A DNA stretch of 53,332 nucleotides from Alphaproteobacteria bacterium (GTDB taxonomy: Bacteria; Pseudomonadota; Alphaproteobacteria; Acetobacterales; Acetobacteraceae), in contig JAPLOH010000327.1 in the NCBI GenBank assembly GCA_026400845.1, forward strand, positions 1 through 53,332, in the 5' to 3' direction. Positions within the stretch are counted from its first letter, which is position 1; every line of letters begins with the position of its first letter. The notes under the pieces are model-generated. The model worked only from the letters and a program-made list of their open reading frames with translations. It ran no database searches and was not told the DNA's origin. The position numbers and the translations under genes are program-made. Shown here one piece after another: positions 38,938 through 48,300 of this stretch.

Positions 38938-39241
38938 GTAGCGGCTGAGGATCTGCGTGCGTTTATCGAGCCGCTGGCTCACGGGTATCGTGGTCTACGG
39001 CGTTGCAACATCTGCCGGTTCGCGTATCCGTGCTGCTGTCGGGCACGATGCGCCCGCGCGCGACGCAGGCCGGGCGATGGCACGACGCCGCCAAATCGCC
39101 GGTGGCGAATGGTGCGGCATGAGCCGCGCACCCCGATCCACGGCCGACCATGTTGCCACGGCCGGCAATGCACGCCAACGTCTCTCGGTAAGACGTGACA
39201 GTGGTCGGAACGGCCCAAACAAACCGTAGGCGGAACGCATA

Positions 39242-40195
39242 ATGGCACAAATTGACCAATTCCTCTTTGAACCGATTGAGGCATGGGAGCAGCTTCCGCG
39301 CGATGTCGTGCTTGGCGATGTCGCCGGCATCGCCATTGACTCGCAGGATCGGGTCTACCTCTTCAATCGCGGCGACCACCCGGTCGTGGTGCTGGACCAG
39401 GCCGGGACCTTCCTGACCTCCTGGGGCCAGGGGGTGTTCACGAACGCGCACGGCGCCAGCATCGGCCCGGATGACAGCCTGTATCTGACCGACAACGGCG
39501 ACCATACCGTCCGGAAATTCACCCCCGATGGCAAGCTGCTGCTGCAAATCGGCGTGCCGAACCAGCCCGCGCCGTTCATGAGCGGCGCCCCGTTCTGTCG
39601 TTGCACCCATACCGCTCTGTCCCCGACCGGCGACATCTATGTCTCGGACGGCTACTCGAACGCCTGCGTGCACAAATTCTCGCCCGACGGGAAGCTGCTC
39701 AAGACCTGGGGCAAGCCGGGCACCCGCGCCGGCGAGTTCAACCTGCCGCACAATATCTGCTGTGACGCGGCGGGGCTGGTTTATGTGGCGGACCGCGAGA
39801 ACCATCGTATCCAGGTGTTCGATGGCGAGGGCAATTACCTTCGTCAGATCAATAACCTGCATCGGCCGTGCGGGTTGGCGATCACCAAGGGCGCGTGTCC
39901 CTGCCTGCTGGTGGGTGAACTCGGGCCGTATATGGCGGTCAACCATGCCACGCCCAATCTCGGGCCGCGGCTGCTGGTACTCGACAACGAGGGCAATCTG
40001 ATCAACCGGCTGGGCCTGGAGAAGCCGGGCACCTCGCCTGGCGCTTTCGTGGCGCCGCACAGCGTGGCGCTTGATTCGCGGGGCGATCTTTATGTCGGCG
40101 AGGTGATCGCCAATGACTGGGCGGCGGTTTTCCCGGGTATTCCCCGCCCGGACAAGCTGCGCCGCATGCAGAAGTTCCGGCGCATCGCCGCCTGA
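39242..40195 (+). CDS. NHL-repeat / 6-bladed beta-propeller protein
   Basis: Repeated GIAIDSQDRVYLFNRGDHPV, GDIYVSDGYSNACVHKFSPDGKLLKTWGKPGTRAGEFNLPHNI, GLVYVADRENHRIQVFDGEG. Confidence 0.9.
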   Translation: MAQIDQFLFEPIEAWEQLPRDVVLGDVAGIAIDSQDRVYLFNRGDHPVVVLDQAGTFLTSWGQGVFTNAHGASIGPDDSLYLTDNGDHTVRKFTPDGKLLLQIGVPNQPAPFMSGAPFCRCTHTALSPTGDIYVSDGYSNACVHKFSPDGKLLKTWGKPGTRAGEFNLPHNICCDAAGLVYVADRENHRIQVFDGEGNYLRQINNLHRPCGLAITKGACPCLLVGELGPYMAVNHATPNLGPRLLVLDNEGNLINRLGLEKPGTSPGAFVAPHSVALDSRGDLYVGEVIANDWAAVFPGIPRPDKLRRMQKFRRIAA

Positions 40196-40217
40196 CGCCA
40201 TACGCGGCCCGCTCTGA

Positions 40218-40247
40218 CCCGCCGGACCACTGCAGCAATCCGGCGGG
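40218..40247. other. hairpin downstream of the beta-propeller gene
   Basis: CCCGCCGGA (40218-40226) / TCCGGCGGG (40239-40247), perfect 9-bp stem, no T-tract. Confidence 0.5.
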
Positions 40248-40394
40248 GAGGGGAGCGATGACCATCTACACCTGGAGCAGTGCCGGATCGGGTCAGTAGA
40301 CCGACGCCGGCAGTATCACCATCGCCGCCGGGCTGACGGTCGTGTCATCCAGGCTGCGGGAGCGGCAAATTATCCGAGGAGTTGAAAAAAATCG

Positions 40395-40423
40395 TTGACT
40401 TGATCTGACGATGGTCCTATAAC
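40395..40423 (+). promoter_or_regulatory. sigma70-type promoter
   Basis: TTGACT-17 nt-TATAAC, preceded by an A-tract (GAAAAAAATC). Confidence 0.7.
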
Positions 40424-40430
40424 CGGCGCC

Positions 40431-40925
40431 ATGAACACAGCGCCGCATGCCCCCGTCCCGAGCCTGCCCGAGCAGCATCCCGCGATGCTGTTGGCGGAGC
40501 TTGTCGGCTTGATTCTGGGTGCGCTTGGCCGCAGGTTGTGGCTGTGGCGGTTGTTTCCCGGCGGCGCGGCGCTTTGGGCGCAGCTGCAACAACTCGGACG
40601 CGATTTCACCGCGATCATGCAACGCGTGGCCGCCGGAGTGGAGGTTCAACCGGTCGTCGCGGGGGCATGCGTGCCGTCCACGCGGGTGGCGCGTGCGGGG
40701 CGCGCGACGCCCCGTCGCACGCTGTATCCCCTCGCCCGGCACACGCCCGCAGGTGGCGCTGCCGAACCTTCGTTGCGCCCATCCCCCGCGGTCCTGCCGT
40801 CACGCGAGCTTTTGTTTCTTGGTGGGGCGATCCGCGACGCGGGCGGCGTTTCTTGTGGTAACGTATCGAGCTGGGCGGTCTGGCTTTCGAAATCGCGTGT
40901 GGCCGCGGGGCCGATTTGCGACTAA
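40431..40925 (+). CDS. hypothetical protein
   Basis: ATG 7 nt after the -10 element; MNTAPHAPVPSLPEQHPAMLLAELVGLILGALGRRLWLWRLF; Arg/Pro/Ala-rich, C-terminal half uncertain. Confidence 0.45.
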   Translation: MNTAPHAPVPSLPEQHPAMLLAELVGLILGALGRRLWLWRLFPGGAALWAQLQQLGRDFTAIMQRVAAGVEVQPVVAGACVPSTRVARAGRATPRRTLYPLARHTPAGGAAEPSLRPSPAVLPSRELLFLGGAIRDAGGVSCGNVSSWAVWLSKSRVAAGPICD

Positions 40926-40970
40926 TTTGTTGCAATTACAGAATTAAATGTATCTTGAGTGCAACTACAA

Positions 40971-41118
40971 GGGGAGGAGGGAAGGCAAGCGGTTCTTTTT
41001 TGAAAAAAAGAACCAAAAAACTTTTCGCGCTTGTATCGTGCTCGTCGGGGCCGAGTGTGAAGCAAACGGGGAAAAAGTTTTTGCTTCTTTTTTCAAAAAG
41101 AAGCGCTTTCTTCTCCCT
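40971..41118. repeat. dispersed palindromic element, copy 2
   Basis: GGTTCTTTTTTGAAAAAAAGAACCAAAAAACTTTT ... GAAAAAGTTTTTGCTTCTTTTTTCAAAAAGAAGCGC. Confidence 0.9.
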
Positions 41119-41132
41119 TTCCGCCAATGGTT

Positions 41133-42080
41133 TCAATTCACCAGGTGGCACGAGGCGATGCGTTTCTCCCCGACCGGGCGGAGCAGCGGCGGCTCGGTGT
41201 GGCACCTGGCGACGGCCAGCGGGCAGCGCGGGGCGAAGGCGCAGCCGGGCGGGGTGCCGAGCGGGCTGGGCGGATCGCCTTCGAGGATGGGGCGCTTGAG
41301 GCGTGCGATCGCCGGGTCCGGCACCGGGACAGCGTCGATCAGCGCGCGGGTGAAGGGATGGTGCGGTTGCCGCCAGACCTCGGCGGCGGGGCCGATCTCG
41401 ACGATGCGGCCGAGATACATCACCGCGATGCGATGGGCGAAGGTCTCGACCAAAGCGAGATCGTGGGAAATCACCAGATAGGCAATCCCGAGCTCGCGCT
41501 GGAGATCGGCGAGCAGGTTGATCACCTGGGCCTGGATCGAGACGTCGAGTGCGGAGACCGGTTCGTCGCAGACGATGAGGCGGGGGGTGAGGGACAGCGC
41601 GCGGGCGATGCCGATGCGCTGGCGCTGGCCGCCGGAGAATTCGTGCGGCAGGCGATGCCCCCATTCCGGCCGCAGCCCGACGCGGGCCATCAGCCAGGCG
41701 ACCCGGGCGTCGCGCTCGGCGGCAGTGCCGATGCGATGCACGTCGAGCGGTTCGCGGATGAGCTGGGCCACGCGGCGACGCGGGTTGAGGGAGGCGAAAG
41801 GGTCCTGGAAGACGAATTGCACGGCGCGTCGTGCGGCGAAGCGGGCGGTTCGGTCGGCTGTGGCAAGGTCCTGCCCTTCGAGCAGGATGCGTCCGGCTGT
41901 GGGGCGGACGAGGCCGACGATGGATTTGGCCAGCGTGGTTTTGCCGGAACCGGATTCGCCGACCAGGCCCAGGGTTTCACCGGCGGCGACTTCGAGCGAG
42001 ACACCGCGCACGGCGTGCAGCGGTCCCCCCGGGGTATCGAAGCGGCAATGCAGGTCCTCGATGGCGAGCAGCGGTATCAT
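41133..42080 (-). CDS. ABC transporter ATP-binding protein (DppF/OppF-like)
   Basis: [24 protein letters not shown]..., GESGSGKTT, FSGGQRQRIGIARAL, LIVCDEPVSALDVS; start overlaps upstream stop. Confidence 0.92.
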   Translation of the reverse strand: MIPLLAIEDLHCRFDTPGGPLHAVRGVSLEVAAGETLGLVGESGSGKTTLAKSIVGLVRPTAGRILLEGQDLATADRTARFAARRAVQFVFQDPFASLNPRRRVAQLIREPLDVHRIGTAAERDARVAWLMARVGLRPEWGHRLPHEFSGGQRQRIGIARALSLTPRLIVCDEPVSALDVSIQAQVINLLADLQRELGIAYLVISHDLALVETFAHRIAVMYLGRIVEIGPAAEVWRQPHHPFTRALIDAVPVPDPAIARLKRPILEGDPPSPLGTPPGCAFAPRCPLAVARCHTEPPLLRPVGEKRIASCHLVN

Positions 42081-43024
42081 GGCGCGACAAAGTGGCAGGC
42101 GGCGAAATGGCCGGCGTAGACGCTGGCCAAGGCCGGCTCGCTGCCATGGCAGCGAGCTTCGGCAACGTCGCAGCGCGGCGCGAAGGGGCAGCCGGGCGGC
42201 AGGTCGAACACCGAGGGGACGAGGCCGGGGATTTCCGCCAGCCGCGATTGCGCGTGCCCGGGATGCGGGGTGGCGGCGAGCAGGCGGCGCGTATAGGGGT
42301 GCAGCGGCCGGGCGAAGAGGGGCTCGACCGGCGCCTCTTCCACCTTGCGCCCGGCATACATCACCATCACCCGGTCGGCGGCTTGCGCGACCAGGCCGAG
42401 GTTGTGGGTGATCAGCATGATGGCGATGCCGAGCGTCTCGCGCAGCCCGGCCAGCAGGGCCATGATCTGCGCCTGGATGGTGGGGTCGAGCGCCGTGGTC
42501 GGCTCGTCGGCGATCACCAGGTCCGGGTTGCAGGCGATGGCGATGGCGATCACCACCCGCTGGCGCTGGCCGCCGGAAAGGCGGGTGGGGTAGGTGTCGA
42601 TGATGCGGGCGGGGTCGGGCAGGCGCACGAGGGCCAGGAGTTCGAGAGCGCGGGCGCGGGCGGCGGCCCTGCGCAAGCCGAGATGGGCGCGCAGCACCTC
42701 GGTGATCTGGTCGCCGATGGTGAACATCGGGTTGAGCGCGCTCATCGGGTCCTGAAAGATCATCCCGATGCGCCTGCCCCGGAGTTCCGCCGGGCGCAGG
42801 GGCGCGCCATCGAAAGCGAGCGTGCCGGCGGCGATGGCGAGGCCGTCCGGCAGCAGACCGGTGAGTGCCAGCGAGGTGACCGTTTTGCCGCAACCGGATT
42901 CACCGACCACGGCGAGGATTTCGCCGCGCGCGATATCGAACGAGAGATTGCGCACCACGCGTCGGGTGGGGTCATCGGAGCGGGCGATATCGAGGCCGGC
43001 GACGCTCAGCAGGGGCTGGTTCAT
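42077..43024 (-). CDS. ABC transporter ATP-binding protein (DppD/OppD-like)
   Basis: [42 protein letters not shown]. Confidence 0.92.
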   Translation of the reverse strand: MNQPLLSVAGLDIARSDDPTRRVVRNLSFDIARGEILAVVGESGCGKTVTSLALTGLLPDGLAIAAGTLAFDGAPLRPAELRGRRIGMIFQDPMSALNPMFTIGDQITEVLRAHLGLRRAAARARALELLALVRLPDPARIIDTYPTRLSGGQRQRVVIAIAIACNPDLVIADEPTTALDPTIQAQIMALLAGLRETLGIAIMLITHNLGLVAQAADRVMVMYAGRKVEEAPVEPLFARPLHPYTRRLLAATPHPGHAQSRLAEIPGLVPSVFDLPPGCPFAPRCDVAEARCHGSEPALASVYAGHFAACHFVAP

Positions 43025-43830
43025 TGCCGGCGTAGCCTTGGGTTGAGGGCATCGTTCAGGCCCTCGCCGAACAGGTTGAGGCCGAGCGCGGTGACCAGCA
43101 GGGCGCAGCCGGGGATCACCACGATGTACCAGGCCTGGCGCATCTGGTCCTTGCCCATGTTGATCATGTGCCCCCAGGTCATCACGTTGGGGTCGGACAG
43201 GCCGAGGAAGGACAGCCCGGCCTCCATCAGGATGGCGGTGGCGACCAGCACGGTGGCGGTGACGATCACCGGGGCCAGCGCGTTGGGCAGGATCTGCTGG
43301 AGGATGATGCGGGCGTCCGACATGCCGATCACCCGGCAGGACTGCACGAATTCGCGCTCGCGGAGGGAGAGGAATTCGCTCCGTACCAGGCGGGCGACGG
43401 CGGGCCAGGAAACCAGCGCGATGGCGGTGACGATGGTGGCGAGCGTTGTGCCGAGCACCACCAGCAGCACGATCGCCAGCATGAAGGGGGGGATGGTCTG
43501 GAACAGCTCGGTGAGCCGCATCAGCGCGTCATCGACGAGCCCGCGATAATAGCCGGCGAGCGCGCCGACCACGATGCCGATGCCGACCGCGGCGGCGGTG
43601 GAGGCGAGCCCGATCAGCAGCGAAGCCCGCGCGCCGTGGAACAGGTCGGCCATGATATCGCGCCCCAGGCTGTCGGTGCCGAGCGGCAGGCCAGGGGTGC
43701 CCGGCCACAGCAGCGGCTGGTCGATCATCGCGAAGGGGTCTTCGGGGAAGATCACCCCGGCCAGCCCTGCCATTGCGACCACCGCGAGCAGGATCGCGCC
43801 ACCCACCCACAAGGCGCCGTGGCGGGTCAT
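43021..43830 (-). CDS. ABC transporter permease (DppC-like)
   Basis: MTRHGALWVGGAILLAVVAMAG..., LGTDSLGRDIMADLFHGARASLLIG. Confidence 0.9.
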   Translation of the reverse strand: MTRHGALWVGGAILLAVVAMAGLAGVIFPEDPFAMIDQPLLWPGTPGLPLGTDSLGRDIMADLFHGARASLLIGLASTAAAVGIGIVVGALAGYYRGLVDDALMRLTELFQTIPPFMLAIVLLVVLGTTLATIVTAIALVSWPAVARLVRSEFLSLREREFVQSCRVIGMSDARIILQQILPNALAPVIVTATVLVATAILMEAGLSFLGLSDPNVMTWGHMINMGKDQMRQAWYIVVIPGCALLVTALGLNLFGEGLNDALNPRLRRQ

Positions 43831-44930
43831 CGCAGCTCCACCGCCGGGTTGATCACCACGTACAGAATGTCGACGACGAGATTGGCCAGCACCACGAATA
43901 CCGAGGACAGCACGAGGATGCTGAGCAGCAGGTTGATATCGCGTTGGAACACCGCATCGAACATCAGCCGGCCGATACCGGGCCAGGAGAACACCGTTTC
44001 GCCCAGCACGGCGCCGCCGAGGAAGGTTCCGACATTCATACCGACCATCGTTATCAGCGGCGGCAGGGCGTTGCGCAGCGCATGAACGAAGGCGATGCGG
44101 CGTTCCGGCATGCCCTTGGCGCGAGCGAAACGGATATGGTCGAGCCCCAGCACCTCCAGCATGGAGGCGCGCAGCAGGCGGGTGTAGACGGCGAGGAAGA
44201 AGCAGGCCTGGGTGGCGGCGGGCAGGATGAGATGCTGTCCGATGTCCAGGACATGGGCGAGGCCGGTGGCGCGCACCCGCATGTCGTACATACCGCCGGC
44301 GGGCAGCCAGTCGAGCCGCACGGAGAACAGCAGGATCAGCATCAGCCCGCTCCAGAACATCGGCGTCCCGTAGAGCAGCAGCACGATCAGGGAAATCACC
44401 CGGTCCACCGCGCGGCCAGCGAAGCGGGCGGCGGTGACGCCGAGCACGATGCCGCCGATCACCGCGAGGGTCATGGCGGTGCCCATCAGCAGCAGCGTCG
44501 CCGGCAGCCGTTCGAGGATGAGGCTCGCGACGGACTGGCCATAGCGCGACGAATACCCGAGATCGAAGGTGACGAGCCGAAGCAGGAAGTGCCACAACTG
44601 CACCGGCAGCGGCTGGTCGAGCCCGAAGCGCGCGCGCAATATTGCGAGATAGGCAGGATCCCCGGCACCGGCCTCACCGGCCAGCGCGTCCGCGGCGTCG
44701 CCGGGGGCCATATGCAGCAGGACGAAGTTGCAGACGGCGATGCCAAGCACGATCAGCAACGCCAGCGCCAGGCGGCGGGCGAGGAAGCAAGCGCTTCTTT
44801 TTGAAAAAAGAAGCCAAACCTTTTTACCCGCTCGCTCCGTACTCTCCGCGGAGAGCGCGGAGCCAACGGATGAAAGTTTTTTGGTTCTTTTTTTCAAAAA
44901 AGAACCGCTTCCTTCCCTTATTCGACCCAA
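43827..44930 (-). CDS. ABC transporter permease (DppB-like) with N-terminal region encoded by palindromic element copy 3 (start uncertain: TTG at 44930 or TTG at 44897)
   Basis: FLARRLALALLIVLGIAVCNFVLLHMAPGDAAD..., SWPGIGRLMFDAVFQRDINLL; no in-frame ATG near the expected start. Confidence 0.85.
   Translation of the reverse strand: MGRIREGSGSFLKKRTKKLSSVGSALSAESTERAGKKVWLLFSKRSACFLARRLALALLIVLGIAVCNFVLLHMAPGDAADALAGEAGAGDPAYLAILRARFGLDQPLPVQLWHFLLRLVTFDLGYSSRYGQSVASLILERLPATLLLMGTAMTLAVIGGIVLGVTAARFAGRAVDRVISLIVLLLYGTPMFWSGLMLILLFSVRLDWLPAGGMYDMRVRATGLAHVLDIGQHLILPAATQACFFLAVYTRLLRASMLEVLGLDHIRFARAKGMPERRIAFVHALRNALPPLITMVGMNVGTFLGGAVLGETVFSWPGIGRLMFDAVFQRDINLLLSILVLSSVFVVLANLVVDILYVVINPAVELR
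44781..44917. repeat. dispersed palindromic element, copy 3 (inverted relative to copies 1 and 2)
   Basis: GCGCTTCTTTTTGAAAAAAGAAGCCAAACCTTTTT...GGAGAGCGCGGAGCCAACGGATGAAAGTTTTTTGGTTCTTTTTTTCAAAAAAGAACCGCTTCCTTCC. Confidence 0.9.
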
Positions 44931-46531
44931 AGCTCCGCCCCATTTGCGCGCAGCCCATCCGCCCCGGCAATGAAATTATGCACCGTCTTGCTGGCAATGG
45001 AAATGCTGAGCGGCATGGCGAGCGGGATCAGCGGCAGGTCGCGCATGGCGATTTGCTGGAAGCGTTCCCACTGGGTGCGCCGCTTGCCGGCGTCGGTCTC
45101 GATGGCAGCGGCGTCGAGCACGGCGTCCATCTCCGGGTTGGCGTAGCCCGAGGCGTTGACCAGGAAGGTGCCTTTGCGGATGGCCTTGGAGTCATAATAG
45201 CGCTGCAAGCCGATCGTCGGGTCGGCGGTGACCGAGGCGGGCAGCAGGCTCAAGTCGAAATCGTACTCGGCGTAGATGCGGCGCAGGAAGCTCGGCACGT
45301 CGGAAATGCGGATTTCGACGTCGATGCCCGCGGACCGCAGGGACTGGCGGAGGAATTCGGCCTCGCGCTGGTAGACGTCGCTGATCGAGGGCACGTCGAG
45401 CCGGATTTTGAAGCGCATGCCCTCCGCGCCGCGTGGCGCGCCGGCGGCGTCCAGCATGGCGGCCGCCTTGGCGGGATTGTAGGGGTAACGGGGCACGTCG
45501 GTGCTGTGCCATTTCGTCAGCGTACTCGGGATCGGGCTGATCAGCGGCATCGCGAGGCCCGACCATACGACGCGAACCATGAGTTCGGAATTGATGGCGT
45601 GGCGGATCGCCTGGCGCACCTCGAGCTTGCCGAGCATGGGGTGGCGCAGGTTGAACTCCATGATGTCGAGGCTGTTGTTGAGCTCCTCGCCGCGATCCTC
45701 GACCTGGAATTTCGGGTTGGCACGGAAACTGGCGACCTCGCTGAGCGGCACCGGGGTGGTGCCGGCAAGTTGCAGTTCGCCGCGCTCGAAGGCCGCCGCG
45801 CGGGCGCCGGCGTCGGTGAAGCTGCGCACCACGAGCCGGTCGAGGTAGGGCTTGCCGGCGTCCCAATAGGTCGGGTTGCGCTCCATCTCGATGAAATTGC
45901 CGCGCTGCCATTGGGTGAGGCGGAAGGGGCCGGTGCCGATCGGGTTGTTGTTGCGCGGATTGGTGAGCGGGTCGCTGCCCTCATAGATGTGCTTCGGCAG
46001 GATCGGTGCCTCGGAGCTCGACAACGCGCTCATGATCGCCGGCGCCGGGCGGGACAGGCGGAAAATCGCGGTGTGATCGTCGGGCGTATCGACCGCGGTG
46101 ACGGGCGCGAGGGTGCTGCGGCCGCGCGGGTGGAACTTCTTCAGGAGTTCCATCACCGAGTAGGCGACATCCGCCGAGGTGAAAGGTTTGCCGTCATGCC
46201 AAGTGACGCCCTGCCGCAGGGTGAAGCTGATGGCGAGCCCGTCGGCGCTGACGTTCCAGGCGGTGGCGAGCAGGGGTTTGGGATTGATGTCGAAATCGTA
46301 GGACAGCAGGCCCTCGACGAATTTTGGGCCGATCACCGTGAGGGGGGCGGCGGTGTTGAAGGCGCAGACCAGCGATGCGGGCTCGGGGATGATGCTCATC
46401 ACCAGCGTGCCGCCGCGCTTGGGCGCCTGGGCCTTGGCGCCGATCGTCGTGGCGCCTGTCGTCGTGGCGGCGAGGGCGGCGCCGAGCAGGACATCGCGGC
46501 GGGCGACGGAAGCGGGGCGAGCGGCGGCCAT
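44918..46531 (-). CDS. ABC transporter substrate-binding protein (SBP_bac_5), Tat-like signal
   Basis: MAAARPASVARRDVLLGAALAATTTGATTIGAKAQAPKRGGTLVMSIIPEPASLV. Confidence 0.92.
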   Translation of the reverse strand: MAAARPASVARRDVLLGAALAATTTGATTIGAKAQAPKRGGTLVMSIIPEPASLVCAFNTAAPLTVIGPKFVEGLLSYDFDINPKPLLATAWNVSADGLAISFTLRQGVTWHDGKPFTSADVAYSVMELLKKFHPRGRSTLAPVTAVDTPDDHTAIFRLSRPAPAIMSALSSSEAPILPKHIYEGSDPLTNPRNNNPIGTGPFRLTQWQRGNFIEMERNPTYWDAGKPYLDRLVVRSFTDAGARAAAFERGELQLAGTTPVPLSEVASFRANPKFQVEDRGEELNNSLDIMEFNLRHPMLGKLEVRQAIRHAINSELMVRVVWSGLAMPLISPIPSTLTKWHSTDVPRYPYNPAKAAAMLDAAGAPRGAEGMRFKIRLDVPSISDVYQREAEFLRQSLRSAGIDVEIRISDVPSFLRRIYAEYDFDLSLLPASVTADPTIGLQRYYDSKAIRKGTFLVNASGYANPEMDAVLDAAAIETDAGKRRTQWERFQQIAMRDLPLIPLAMPLSISIASKTVHNFIAGADGLRANGAELWVE

Positions 46532-46665
46532 GGCGGGGAAGCTCCTGTGCGATCGGCCGGCGTCCTGCCCGCCGCCGCAAAAACCGTAACACCCGGCCCG
46601 TCGCTATACAACGCCGGGCAGCGCCGATAGGGTCGCGCGGAACGGTACGCACCGCAGGAGATCGC

Positions 46666-48300
46666 ATGGCCCGCACCGGAGCGGATATCCTCGCCCAAAG
46701 CCTCGTCGCGGCGGGGCTGACGCATGGGTTCCACGTCCCCGGCGAGGGGATTCTCGATCTCCTGGACGCGCTGGAACACCGCCATCGCGGAATCACGCTG
46801 GTGCATGGCCGCCACGAGGCCGGCATGGCGTTCGCGGCGATCGGCCATGCCCGCGCCAGTGGCGGCGTCGGCCTGTGCATCGTCGGCCGCGCGCCGGGGG
46901 CGCTCAACACCTGCCTAGCGCTGCATACCGCCTGGACCGATGCGGTGCCGCTGCTGCTGATCATCGGCCAGGCCGCTGCCGCCTTCGCCGGGCGCGAGGC
47001 GTTTCTCGATACCGCGTTCCATCAGGTGTTCGCGCCATTGGCCAAGCTGGTGGTGCAGATCGACGATCCTGCGCGAATTCCGGAAATGCTGAGCCGGGCA
47101 CTGCATGTCGCGCGTAGCGGACAACCCGGACCGGTGGTGCTGATCGTGCCGGAGGAGACGTTCCGCGCCACTGCCGATCCGGCGATCCTGTCGCCGGCGC
47201 CGCCCATCGCGCCGGCGCCGGGGGCGGGCGATATCGCCGCAATCGGGCAGGCATTGGCGGCGGCGGAGCGGCCGTTGCTGGTGTTGGGTGGCGGCGGCTG
47301 GAGTGACGCCGGGCTGGCCGCCGCCCGGCGCTTCGCCGAGGTGCAGGGAATGCCGGTACTGGTCTCCTACCGGCGGCGGGATTTGTTCGACAATTCGCAC
47401 CCGAACTTCATCGGCGAGCTTGGCATCGGGCTCGATCCGTCCCTTACCGCTCGCGTCGGGCAGGCCGATCTTCTGCTGGTGCTGAACATGCGGCTCGGCG
47501 AGTTGAACACCATCGGCGAGGGGTTCCACGGCTTCAGCCTGTTGGCGGCGCCGCGGCCGGCGATGCGGCTGATCCATATCCATGGCGATGCGGCGGAGTT
47601 GAACCGGGTCTACCAGGCCGATCACGCCGTGCTCGCGGCACCCGAACAGGCCGCTCTGGCGCTGGCAGTGCTGCCGCCGGGGCGGGATCGCGCGGCCTGG
47701 CGGGAGGCAGGGCGGGCGGCGTATTTGGCGCATCACACCGGCGGCGCCTGCCCGGGGCCGCTCGACCTCACGGCGGTATTCGGCGAATTGCGCGCCGCCC
47801 TGCCGGCCGATGCCATCCTCACTGTTGGCGCCGGGGCCTATGCGCTGTGGGCGCAGCGCTATTTCCCGTTTCACCGCCCGCGCACCCAGCTCGGCCCGAA
47901 AAGCGGCGCCATGGGCTACGGCCTCCCGGCGGCGATCGGCGCGGCGCTGGCTTGCCCGATCCGCCCGGTGGTGGCGCTGGCCGGGGATGGCTGCTTCATG
48001 ATGACCGCCGAGGAACTGGCGACCGCCGTGCATCACCGGTTGCGTCTGGTGGTGCTGGTGCTCGACAACGCCAGCTACGGGGCGATCCGCCTCGGCCAGG
48101 AACGCGCCTTTGGCCGCCCGACCGGGGTGGCGCTGACCAATCCCGATTTCGTCGCCTTCGCCCGCAGCTTCGGCGCCATGGCCGAGCGCGTGGCCGAGAC
48201 CGCCGCCTTCGCGCCGGCGCTGGCGCGTGCGCTCGGGCATGACGGGGTGAGCCTGCTGCATCTCGTGGTGCCGCCGGAGGCGACGCGGCCGCCCCGATGA
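46666..48300 (+). CDS. thiamine pyrophosphate-dependent enzyme (acetolactate synthase-like)
   Basis: HGFHVPGEGILDLLDALE, RHEAGMAFAAIGHARASGGVGLCIV, VVALAGDGCFMMTAEELATAVHHRLRLVVLVLDN. Confidence 0.9.
   Translation: MARTGADILAQSLVAAGLTHGFHVPGEGILDLLDALEHRHRGITLVHGRHEAGMAFAAIGHARASGGVGLCIVGRAPGALNTCLALHTAWTDAVPLLLIIGQAAAAFAGREAFLDTAFHQVFAPLAKLVVQIDDPARIPEMLSRALHVARSGQPGPVVLIVPEETFRATADPAILSPAPPIAPAPGAGDIAAIGQALAAAERPLLVLGGGGWSDAGLAAARRFAEVQGMPVLVSYRRRDLFDNSHPNFIGELGIGLDPSLTARVGQADLLLVLNMRLGELNTIGEGFHGFSLLAAPRPAMRLIHIHGDAAELNRVYQADHAVLAAPEQAALALAVLPPGRDRAAWREAGRAAYLAHHTGGACPGPLDLTAVFGELRAALPADAILTVGAGAYALWAQRYFPFHRPRTQLGPKSGAMGYGLPAAIGAALACPIRPVVALAGDGCFMMTAEELATAVHHRLRLVVLVLDNASYGAIRLGQERAFGRPTGVALTNPDFVAFARSFGAMAERVAETAAFAPALARALGHDGVSLLHLVVPPEATRPPR

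Noticed and set aside
38957-39229. 90-aa ORF between tadD and the beta-propeller gene
   Set aside because: No domain, no clear SD, composition like non-coding GC-rich DNA; could not be supported.
41133-42893. 586-aa ORF as a fused double ATPase
   Set aside because: Only the C-terminal part (from [11 protein letters not shown] at 42080) is a real ATPase; the N-terminal extension is a wrong-frame reading of the overlapping DppD gene.
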